From Chitinophaga pinensis (GTDB lineage Bacteria; Bacteroidota; Bacteroidia; Flavobacteriales_D; Crocinitomicaceae): a stretch of DNA of 64,000 nt. The stretch is from NCBI GenBank assembly GCA_945863605.1, contig CAMAZP010000004.1, positions 62,001-126,000 on the forward strand, given 5' to 3'. Below, piece after piece: positions 55,144 to 64,000 of the stretch. The stretch's first letter is position 1, and each line of letters begins with the position of its first letter. A model generated the notes under the pieces. That model saw only the letters and a list, made by a program, of their open reading frames with translations. It did no database searches and had not been told where the DNA came from. The position numbers were made by a program, and so were the translations under genes.

Positions 55144-55955
55144 CAAAAGCAGAGTTGATTCAACAAATTCGATTAAAAAAATCGTTTTTATGTGTAGGGT
55201 TAGATCCAGATTTAGAAAAAATTCCACCGCATTTACTGGAAACAGAAGATCCAATTTTTGAATTCAATAAAGCGATTATCGATGCAACTAAAGATTTTTG
55301 TGTCGCCTATAAACCAAACACTGCTTTTTACGAATGTCACGGCGTAAAAGGGTGGAAATCTTTAGAAAAAACGATTAATTACCTACCGAAAGATTGTTTC
55401 ATAATTGCTGATGCGAAACGCGGTGATATTGGAAATACATCGAGTTATTATGCTCAAACGTTTTACGAAACTTTACCTTGTGATGCAGTTACCGTTACGC
55501 CATACATGGGCTCAGATAGTGTGAAACCTTTTTTGGATTTTAAAGGAAAATGGGTGATTTTATTGGCATTAACTTCTAATCAAGGTTCTTTAGATTTTCA
55601 ATTTACAGATAGCGATGGAACAAAATTATATGAAAAAGTACTGAAAAAAGCACAAGAATGGGGAACAGATGAACAGTTGATGTTTGTGGTTGGAGCAACC
55701 CGAGCAGAAGAAATAGCAAAAGTTAGAGCATTAGCTCCGAATAATTTCTTTTTAGTTCCTGGTGTTGGTGCGCAAGGCGGTTCATTAGATGAGGTCGTTA
55801 ATTATGGAGCTAACGAAGAATGTGGTTTGTTAGTGAACTCTTCTCGAGGAATTATCTACGCAAGTAGGGGAGAAGATTTTGCAATGGCTGCAAAAAATGA
55901 AGCGTTTAAAATACAATCTCAGATGGAATTGTATTTTAAACGCTTTAATTGGTAA
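55140..55955 (+). CDS. pyrF: Orotidine 5'-phosphate decarboxylase (long type)
   Basis: A 271-residue decarboxylase of the longer PyrF subtype (TIGR02127). '[17 protein letters not shown]', '[12 protein letters not shown]' and the catalytic '[22 protein letters not shown]' (the K/D array is DAKRGD) are visible, along with '[13 protein letters not shown]' at the phosphate site. It makes UMP in de novo pyrimidine synthesis. The ATGA overlap with prfA shows coupling. The last 15 codons contain a perfect 18-bp inverted repeat (55900-55945), which probably serves as a terminator for the opposing lipoprotein gene. Confidence 0.95.
   Translation: MTKAELIQQIRLKKSFLCVGLDPDLEKIPPHLLETEDPIFEFNKAIIDATKDFCVAYKPNTAFYECHGVKGWKSLEKTINYLPKDCFIIADAKRGDIGNTSSYYAQTFYETLPCDAVTVTPYMGSDSVKPFLDFKGKWVILLALTSNQGSLDFQFTDSDGTKLYEKVLKKAQEWGTDEQLMFVVGATRAEEIAKVRALAPNNFFLVPGVGAQGGSLDEVVNYGANEECGLLVNSSRGIIYASRGEDFAMAAKNEAFKIQSQMELYFKRFNW
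55900..55945 (-). terminator. 18-bp perfect hairpin inside the 3' end of pyrF
   Basis: AAGCGTTTAAAATACAAT (55900-55917) and its exact reverse complement (55928-55945) surround a 10-base loop. On the - strand the stem is followed within 2-8 bases by six T (55892-55897 as A on the + strand), the layout of an intrinsic terminator for the lipoprotein transcript starting at 56105. On the + strand it could also slow or protect the end of the prfA-pyrF mRNA, but no T-run follows on that side. Confidence 0.7.
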
Positions 55956-55964
55956 GTTAATTTA

Positions 55965-56105
55965 TTATTTTGCAGCTAAATCACTAGATTCTGTTTGTTG
56001 CGTACTTCCATAAGCATCGCAACTTGCTGTTCTTCCTGATCCACATGATGCTAGTATTAAAGCAACAACAGCCGCTGTAAATACAAGTGTTAATTTTGTT
56101 TTCAT
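55965..56105 (-). CDS. Small lipoprotein, 46 residues
   Basis: This short gene runs opposite pyrF and ends 9 bases from its stop. The product begins 'MKTKLTLVFTAAVVALILAS' followed by Cys-Gly-Ser-Gly: a typical lipoprotein signal with the lipid Cys at residue 21. The mature part is about 26 residues ('GSGRTASCDAYGSTQQTES', ending in Ala-Lys) with one further Cys in a CDAYG motif. I recall similar C-D-A-Y-containing short lipoproteins in Flavobacteriales but no function. A -7-like element (56155-56162) and the terminator inside pyrF support real expression. Confidence 0.75.
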   Translation of the reverse strand: MKTKLTLVFTAAVVALILASCGSGRTASCDAYGSTQQTESSDLAAK

Positions 56106-56154
56106 AACTAAAAGTTTTTGTTGTTTGTGATTACATTAACGAAACTTAACTACC

Positions 56155-56162
56155 TAAAGTTA
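56155..56162 (-). promoter_or_regulatory. Possible -7 promoter element for the small lipoprotein
   Basis: The - strand reads TAACTTTA, one base off TAnnTTTG, and lies 49 bases before the lipoprotein ATG at 56105. That is further than for other genes in this window. Confidence 0.35.
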
Positions 56163-56199
56163 CAATTTTTTTTAAAATAGTTTGTTTTTATTAAAAAAA

Positions 56200-57924
56200 A
56201 TGTTGAAAATATTAGCAAAAAGCAACTTACAAAGTATATATCTTATCTTGATTTTTTGGCTTCAATTTTTCATTCCAACTATCTATGCTCAAATTATTTC
56301 AGTTAATTTCAATATCCTAGATTCTATCGAATTATCAACTTCAAAATATTTTAAAAAAGAACAACTAAAATCTACCTTTGAATTAGAAAATTTAATTCGC
56401 AAGAAAAGAATTGAATGGATTGACAAAGGATTTTTTCTTGTTTCATTTGAAGCTAAAAAGCAAAATGAAAGTCAATTTACTGTCCAAGTTGAATTGGGGA
56501 GAAAGTTTAAAAAAATCAATGTTGAATTAGAAGAAAAAGATCGTTGGCAATTGCGAAAATTCAATGTTCCGCTTGCAAAAAATAAATCAAACTATTCAGC
56601 AAGTGAATTTTCACTCCTACTTAAAAACAGTTTAAATGCTTTTTTAAACAATGGCTATCCATTTATAGCAATTTCATTTCAAAACGTAGCGATTTTTGAG
56701 GATGAAATTTCAGTGCAACTTTCTTTCAATCGCGGGATGATCTATAAGTGGACTGAAATCAATGTCAAGGGAGATTCAAGTATTTCGTTAAACGCGATTG
56801 AAAATATCATTGGCATCAAAAAAGGCGATTATTTCAACGAATCTTTGCTCGAACAGGTTAATAAACGTATTGAACAAGTCTCTTTCTTGAAAAAGATTAA
56901 AGCATCAGAATTGCTATTTACCGAAAAGGGCGTGGAACTTTTTGTTTATTTACAAAGTCAAAAAATCAGTTCCATTCAAGGCGCAATCGGACTTCAACCT
57001 AATCCTATCACACAAACACTTGTTCTCACAGGTGACTTACAGATGAAATTGGCGAACGTTTTTAAAAAAGCAGAATTGATTGATTTAAGTTGGCGAAGTA
57101 TTCAACCGCAAACGCAAACCTTGAATTTTAAGTTCATTTATCCTTATCTTTTTAAATCTCCTTTTGGAATCGATGCCCGATTTAATTTATACAAGCGCGA
57201 CTCTACTTTTCTCGACTTAAAATCATCAATTGGAGTTGTTTACACTTTGAAAAATGGCAGTCAATTCAAAGCTTCCTATCAATTATTGGCGTCCAATTTA
57301 TTATTTGCTTCGGCAAGTTCGAGCCAATTTACCAACTTAGCGACCGTTCGAACCAATGCTTATGGACTTTCTTATACCCTTCGAAAATTAGACTATGTTC
57401 CCAATCCAAGCAAAGGACGGTTTTTAAACATTGAAACGTACATCGGTTCGCGTGTTGCCACTAAAGATTCCATTTCAGATAAAAAAAACGTTGCCAGAGC
57501 GAGTATTCAATTTGACAATTATTTTTCGTTGGCAAAGCGCCACGTGTTGAAGTTTAGTACTGCTTTTGAAACGTATTATGCACCGCAAATTTTCCAAAAT
57601 GAGTTGTACCGATTTGGTGGTTTAAATTCATTGCGTGGTTTTAATGAAGATGAATTATTTGCCTCAACTAAGTTGAACTACACCTTCGAATATCGATTTT
57701 TAGTTGACAGAAATTCAAACGCTTTTCTATTTTTTGAGCAAGCAGTTTACGAAAATAATTCCAAAAACTATTCAAAAGACAATCCATTCGGCGTTGGAAC
57801 AGGTTTTTCGTTTGGAACAAAACTCGGAATTTTCACTATTTCTTATGCCGTTGGAAAACAGTTAACGAATCCGTTCGATTTTCGCTTGAGCAAGATTCAT
57901 TTTGGATACACAGCTTATTTTTGA
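56200..57924 (+). CDS. BamA/TamA-family outer-membrane protein
   Basis: The ATG at 56200 gives 574 residues; the frame is open to a TTG at 56182, which adds nothing to the signal peptide (…FIPTIYAQ). The N-terminal about 60-260 region has POTRA-like units ('GFFLVSFEAKKQNESQFTVQVELG', 'WTEINVKGDSSISLNAIENIIGIKKGDYF'). The rest is a 16-strand D15-type barrel with 'YRFGGLNSLRGFNEDELFAS' (the VRGF/Y motif as LRGF) and a final strand 'SKIHFGYTAYF' ending in Phe. Omp85 family members insert or export proteins. It is shorter than BamA, so it may be a TamA-like or dedicated translocator. No partner gene is evident. Confidence 0.8.
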   Translation: MLKILAKSNLQSIYLILIFWLQFFIPTIYAQIISVNFNILDSIELSTSKYFKKEQLKSTFELENLIRKKRIEWIDKGFFLVSFEAKKQNESQFTVQVELGRKFKKINVELEEKDRWQLRKFNVPLAKNKSNYSASEFSLLLKNSLNAFLNNGYPFIAISFQNVAIFEDEISVQLSFNRGMIYKWTEINVKGDSSISLNAIENIIGIKKGDYFNESLLEQVNKRIEQVSFLKKIKASELLFTEKGVELFVYLQSQKISSIQGAIGLQPNPITQTLVLTGDLQMKLANVFKKAELIDLSWRSIQPQTQTLNFKFIYPYLFKSPFGIDARFNLYKRDSTFLDLKSSIGVVYTLKNGSQFKASYQLLASNLLFASASSSQFTNLATVRTNAYGLSYTLRKLDYVPNPSKGRFLNIETYIGSRVATKDSISDKKNVARASIQFDNYFSLAKRHVLKFSTAFETYYAPQIFQNELYRFGGLNSLRGFNEDELFASTKLNYTFEYRFLVDRNSNAFLFFEQAVYENNSKNYSKDNPFGVGTGFSFGTKLGIFTISYAVGKQLTNPFDFRLSKIHFGYTAYF

Positions 57925-58428
57925 TTTTTTAGTTAGAATTTCATAAAAACAAAAATAGAGTACTTTTCAAACTAAAATTTTTGTTTCAATTCTTAAATAG
58001 TTTCTAAGGTTTGTGAAAACAAATTTATCCAAATTGATAAAGTCTAATGGATGATTTGGATTTCTGAATTGTATTTTTATCTAAGGTTTACTATGCTCAG
58101 TAAGGTTGCTGTTTTTCATAACCTTTCAGATTCAATCGATTGTAATTCTTTATTCGGTTGTAATTGTATTTATGATTGTAAATCAATGATTTGTGGAAAT
58201 ATGAATTTTAAAAACAGAACGGAGGTTGACGCAGTATGTAGATTTACGAGTTAGTGTGTCTCCCTATACCCGAAAAATACCCAAAAGTTATTTTAAAATA
58301 ATACCAATATTTGGTATGTTTGCTAAAACTAGTTGTTACGAGTAAAAACACAACAATTACTTTGGTAGTTGTTTTGATCAATTTATTCAAATTTTGTTCG
58401 TAAAATAATTCAGAAAATGTTTAGTTTC
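57925..58428. other. Intergenic stretch without a convincing gene
   Basis: This stretch lies between the Omp85 gene and the hairpin before the amidohydrolase gene. An open frame at 58051-58254 has no signal, promoter or family feature and I do not believe it. The 17-bp palindrome ATACCAATATTTGGTAT (58301-58317; 7-bp arms around TAT) is operator-like. Short ACAAC…GTTGT arms occur at about 58345-58370. The codon-like regularity of neighbouring genes is absent. Confidence 0.45.
58301..58317. promoter_or_regulatory. Operator-like 17-bp palindrome
   Basis: ATACCAA, three bases, TTGGTAT: perfect 7-bp arms. It lies 169 bp before the amidohydrolase start, outside the putative cassette, and may belong to a lost gene. 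Confidence 0.3.
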
Positions 58429-58467
58429 GTTGCTACTACGTGGTTTAGACGAACTGCCGTTAGCAAC
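58429..58467. repeat. attC-like imperfect hairpin upstream of the amidohydrolase gene
   Basis: GTTGCTA (58429-58435) pairs with TAGCAAC (58461-58467). The stem continues after a 2-base bulge with ACG/CGT (58438-58440 with 58458-58460), and an inner GTT/AAC (58443-58445 with 58452-58454) closes a 6-base loop. Bulged, two-box stems of this size are typical of integron attC recombination sites, though the core is not the canonical RYYYAAC/GTTRRRY. The coding start at 58486 is only 18 bases downstream. Confidence 0.45.
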
Positions 58468-58485
58468 TATTCAAAATAAAACAAA

Positions 58486-59667
58486 TTGAAAGGAATACAA
58501 TACTCGTTTTACGTTTTACTTATATCGCTTTTGGTATCATACACCAATGCACAAGTAGTCATTTTTGGAACGAATAATTATGTTGAGTATCAAGTTGGAA
58601 CTCTTCCTTTGGTTATTTCTGTTCCGCATGGCGGCAATTTAGAACCTGGTTCAATACCCAATAGAACCTGTAACAGCCCTGTTTATGCAGTTGACGCCTT
58701 TACCATTGAAACTGCCTTAGAAATTAAGAATAAGCTCTTTGCTGCTACGGGGTGCTATCCACATATGGTTATTTCTCATTTAAAGCGAAATAAACTAGAC
58801 GTCAACCGTAATTTAGCAGATGGAGCTTGTGGCAATCCAGAAGCAATATTAGCATGGGGAGAATTTCATGACTTTATAGCTGATGCACGGAACGCTGCTA
58901 ATCAACAGTATAATGATCAAACATTTTTCGTGGATTTGCATGGGCATGGTAATCCTATTCAAAGGATTGAATTAGGATATTTGTTGTATGATGATGAGCT
59001 TGAATTATCTGATAACACCCTGAATACTCTGCAATATATCAATAACAGCTCTATAAAAAATTTAGCTTTAAACAATGTTAATAATTACACACATGCCGAA
59101 TTATTAAGAGGACCTCAAGCTTTTGGCACATTTTTAACAAATAATAATTTTCCTTCAGTACCTAGTCAAAGTATACCGTTTCCCGGACTTACTTCAAATT
59201 ATTATAGTGGAGGTTACATTACAGCGAATCACACGTGTTATAATCCTTCAGTTCCTATAAACGGTCTTCAAATGGAATTAAATTTTAGTAATCTAAGAGA
59301 TACTCCAGCGAATAGAACTGCATTTGCTAACGCTTTCACTCAATCGATAATTGAATATTTTAATGCTCATTTTAGTCTAGACTGGAACTCATGTAACCCG
59401 CTTTCGACAATTAACCCCATCTTAGACACAACCTTTTTTGTCCATCCAAATCCCGTCACGAGAGGTAATCTGATTCATTTTAATTTACCCGAAAATACCT
59501 TTTATGAATATCAATTTTTCAACTTGTTAGGACAACTAGTAGTTAGTGGGGAGCTAAATTCTGATAAAACATTGGATTCAGAAAAACTAAATTCAGGTGT
59601 TTATATAACAAGAATTCTTAATAAAAGTAGTACTGTGTTAATGACTAATAAAATTATTATTCAATAG
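58486..59667 (+). CDS. Secreted N-formylglutamate amidohydrolase-like protein with T9SS tail
   Basis: A 393-residue protein. Its start is a TTG, because no ATG occurs before residue about 92 and the signal peptide (KGIQYSFYVLLISLLVSYTNAQ) begins directly after it. 'PLVISVPHGGNLEPGSIPNR' and 'TFFVDLHGHGNPIQRIELGYLL' are the metal-binding segments of the FGase/DUF N-formylglutamate amidohydrolase fold. 'HLKRNKLDVNRNLADGACGN' and 'GLQMELNFSNLRDTPANR' complete the active-site ring. The last 75 residues ('FFVHPNPVTRGNLIHFNLPE') form a T9SS sorting domain. Cytosolic FGase acts in histidine breakdown; a surface-exported form must have another substrate, perhaps a peptide or amide. It is bracketed by two hairpins and may be a mobile cassette. 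Confidence 0.8.
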   Translation: MKGIQYSFYVLLISLLVSYTNAQVVIFGTNNYVEYQVGTLPLVISVPHGGNLEPGSIPNRTCNSPVYAVDAFTIETALEIKNKLFAATGCYPHMVISHLKRNKLDVNRNLADGACGNPEAILAWGEFHDFIADARNAANQQYNDQTFFVDLHGHGNPIQRIELGYLLYDDELELSDNTLNTLQYINNSSIKNLALNNVNNYTHAELLRGPQAFGTFLTNNNFPSVPSQSIPFPGLTSNYYSGGYITANHTCYNPSVPINGLQMELNFSNLRDTPANRTAFANAFTQSIIEYFNAHFSLDWNSCNPLSTINPILDTTFFVHPNPVTRGNLIHFNLPENTFYEYQFFNLLGQLVVSGELNSDKTLDSEKLNSGVYITRILNKSSTVLMTNKIIIQ

Positions 59668-59672
59668 AAAAA

Positions 59673-59720
59673 GTTGCTAACATCATCTAAGAAATCATAG
59701 TTTCCCTTCGTGACAGCAAC
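59673..59720. repeat. attC-like imperfect hairpin downstream of the amidohydrolase gene
   Basis: GTTGCTAAC begins 6 bases after the TAG stop of the amidohydrolase gene. Its first six bases pair with AGCAAC at 59715-59720. An inner GAAA/TTTC stem again closes a 6-base loop (TCATAG). The outer arms match those of the upstream element (GTTGCT…AGCAAC), so the same sequence family flanks the gene on both sides in the same orientation. Confidence 0.4.
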
Positions 59721-61910
<2,190 letters not shown>

Positions 61911-61911
<1 letters not shown>

Positions 61912-63749
61912 TGGATCGTAACACCCTAACCGGCTTGGTTTTAATCGGTTTAATTCTTACTGTTTTTTCTATTTTCAACCAACCTTCCGATGAAGACATT
62001 AAGAAAAAAGCGAAAATAGAACAAGTTAATACGAAAGAAAAAGAAGCGTCTAAAAAAGAAACAGCAAAAGCAAAGGTTGCTAATAAAAATACTCAAGTAA
62101 AAAAACAAGTAAATGAAAACCTGGACAAAAATGTTGAAGGTGAAATCATCACTTTGGAAAATGATAAACTAATTATTGAATTCAACACTAAAGGAGGTAT
62201 TATTGCTGCTGTTTACTTGAAGAACTACAAATCATACTTCGATTTCGCTAAGAAAAATGATAAACCTTTATGTCTTTTTAAAAATGGTGATGCTGTAAAT
62301 CAATTGATTTTAACTTCTAAAAAAGGAAAAATTTATACAAGTAAATATTTATTTGATGTTAAATCAAAATCTAAAAACGCGATAACTTTTGAATTAGAAT
62401 TAGCAGATGGAAAAATCGCTCAAAGCTATTATCTTAACAAGGAAAAATTTGATCTAGATTACGAAATTGAATTAGATGGATTTGAAAATGTAACAAGAAA
62501 TAATATTCAATTTAATTGGCAGGCAGCATTCAGAAAATCAGAACGTTTATTTAGTGAACAAAGAAAAGTTACCACGATTTGTTACGAACAAAAAAATGAA
62601 GGTTTCTCTTATTTATCTGAAACTTCGTCTGATTACCTAGAAAATGAGGATGATTTGAATTGGGTTGCTTACAAACAAAGTTATTTTTCTTCTTTTTTAA
62701 AGCCCAATGAAGGATTTGCTAAAGAAGGTTCTAAAATGATGGTAAAAGTATACAAAGAGGGAGAATCAAAGAATGGATCGCATTTAAAAGATTTTAGCTC
62801 TACACTTTCATTGAATTTTAAAAACGATAAAGCAAGTTTCAACTGGTATTTTGGACCTAATGATTACGAATTATTAAAAACTTACGATTCTAACTACGAT
62901 GATATCTTAAATTTTGGTTGGGGATTATTTAGATGGATTAATTTATATGCCGTTCAACCTATCTTTAATCTATTGGTAAACAGTGGAATGGGAATTGGAA
63001 TAGCGATTTTGGTTTTGACAATCATCTTAAAGTTAATTTTAATGCCCGTTCAATGGAAAATGTTTCTATCATCTGTTAAAATGCGCATCTTGAAACCAGA
63101 AGTGGACGAGTTAAACGCAAAGTATCCTAAACAAGAGGATGCAATGAAAAAACAAATGGAAATGATGTCTTTATACCGCGAATCGGGTGCAAGTCCGCTT
63201 GCTGGTTGTGTTCCTATGTTGATTCAAATGCCAATTTTATTAGCTGTATTTCGCTTTTTTCCTGCTGCTTTCGAACTACGTCAACAACCTTTCTTATGGG
63301 CTGAAGATTTGTCTTCCTACGATTCAATTTGGGATTTTGGTGTAAATATATGGCCGTATGGTGACCACGTGAGTTTGTTTACTTTATTGATGTCTGTGAC
63401 CACTTTATTGTACACTTTTATGAATAGTGGTAATATGCAACAACCACAACAACCTGGAATGCCAAACATGAAAGTTATCATGTATATTTTCCCAATAATG
63501 ATGATTTTCTTCTTTAATAATTATTCAGCAGGTTTAAGTTATTACTATTTCATTTCAACTTTGGTTTCAATTTTAATCATGTTGATTATCAAACAATTCT
63601 TTGCTGACGAAGATAAGCTTCGTGCTAAAATGGCCGAGCGAAAGGCAAAAGCAATTGCGAATCCAAAAGAGAAAAAGAAATCTCGTTTCCAAGAAAGATT
63701 AGAGGAAATGCAGAAAAAGCAATTAGAAATGAAAAACAAAAAGAAATAA
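61911..63749 (+). CDS. yidC: Membrane protein insertase YidC
   Basis: A 612-residue insertase of the Gram-negative type. It has an N-terminal membrane anchor (about 5-22) and a Lys/Glu-rich linker. The large periplasmic beta-sandwich spans about 75-340. The conserved five-helix core starts near '[33 protein letters not shown]', with '[26 protein letters not shown]' and '[22 protein letters not shown]', and a basic C-terminal tail (about 565-612) contacts ribosomes. It inserts and folds inner-membrane proteins with or without SecYEG. The start is inside the pyrG stop. Confidence 0.97.
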
Positions 63750-63751
63750 CT

Positions 63752-64000
63752 ATGAAGTTTTTTATAGATACTGCAAATTTGGCTGAAATTCGCGAAGCAA
63801 ACGAACTAGGTATTCTAGACGGTGTAACTACAAATCCATCTTTGATGGCAAAAGAAGGTATCAATGGGACAAATAATATTTTAAAACATTACGTTGATAT
63901 TTGCAACATTGTTGATGGTCCTGTCAGTGCAGAAGTTATAGCAACTGATTTAGAGGGAATGATACGAGAAGGAGAGCAACTAGCTGAATTACACAAAAAT
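63752..64000 (+). CDS. fsa: Transaldolase / fructose-6-phosphate aldolase-like, N-terminal part
   Basis: The first 83 residues are visible before the window ends. '[20 protein letters not shown]' and '[16 protein letters not shown]' are the opening strands and loop of the small TalC/Fsa transaldolase subfamily (about 215-220 residues when complete). The Schiff-base Lys is beyond the edge. It transfers or cleaves three-carbon ketol units in the pentose phosphate pathway. It starts 2 bases after the yidC stop. Confidence 0.9.
   Translation, partial: MKFFIDTANLAEIREANELGILDGVTTNPSLMAKEGINGTNNILKHYVDICNIVDGPVSAEVIATDLEGMIREGEQLAELHKN

Noticed and set aside
56182-56199. TTG start for the Omp85-family gene
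   Set aside because: The ATG at 56200 is followed by a full signal peptide, and the TTG adds only six residues in an A/T run.
58051-58254. 67-residue open frame before the amidohydrolase gene
   Set aside because: It shows no domain, signal, promoter or coupling; its Cys-rich composition looks like chance translation of A/T-rich spacer.
58429-59720. Classical integron with canonical attC sites
   Set aside because: The outer arms do not fit RYYYAAC/GTTRRRY and no intI is seen. I keep only the weaker claim of attC-like hairpins.

Overview
The window is low-GC DNA from a member of the Bacteroidota, most likely a Flavobacteriales lineage (Crocinitomicaceae/Fluviicola-like is my best guess, an inference). 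The reasons are TonB-dependent receptors with N-terminal carboxypeptidase-regulatory domains, four proteins ending in type IX secretion (T9SS) sorting domains, a GWxTD protein, GH92 mannosidase, DUF4369-TlpA thioredoxins, and promoters of the Bacteroidota TAnnTTTG type in place of E. coli-like ones. Shine-Dalgarno sequences are scarce.

Region 1 (1-11.25 kb, + strand) looks like an organic-phosphorus scavenging island. It holds the 3' end of a TIGR03364-type FAD oxidoreductase (a family linked to aminophosphonate breakdown), two tandem TonB-dependent receptors, and a second operon encoding a LamG/FN3 protein, a type I phosphodiesterase/alkaline phosphatase and a PhoD-like phosphatase. All three products of the second operon carry T9SS sorting tails. 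Its promoter has three TTNACA hexamers spaced exactly 11 bp apart, the geometry of a PhoB/PhoP box.

Region 2 (11.3-28.2 kb, almost all - strand) holds sbcDC, an alanine racemase-fold enzyme paired with an aldonolactone oxidase, a LexA-geometry XRE/S24 repressor, envelope glycosylation genes (GT2 and a TMTC-like TPR membrane protein), an aminotransferase, and a patch of small accessory genes. Region 3 (28.2-42.1 kb, - strand) is a near-gapless run of 16 genes from a nitroreductase to an HsdR_N-domain protein. It includes lpxK, an LpxL-like acyltransferase, lpxH, rarA, gatB, tsaE, alanine dehydrogenase and two TlpA-like thioredoxins. A triplicated intergenic repeat built of octamers sits at its head. 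Region 4 (42.4-50.6 kb, - strand) has helicase, GWxTD, GT2 and GH92 genes, then trpS.

Region 5 (50.6-64 kb, + strand) has an acyltransferase, a third TonB-dependent receptor, prfA-pyrF, a BamA-like outer-membrane protein, a secreted N-formylglutamate amidohydrolase-like protein, and pyrG-yidC-transaldolase. A second copy of the repeat family precedes prfA in the same orientation relative to its gene. A 46-residue lipoprotein lies opposite pyrF and seems to use a terminator hidden inside the pyrF coding sequence. The amidohydrolase gene is tightly bracketed by two imperfect hairpins, like an integron cassette. No rRNA, tRNA, CRISPR array, transposase or integrase was seen.
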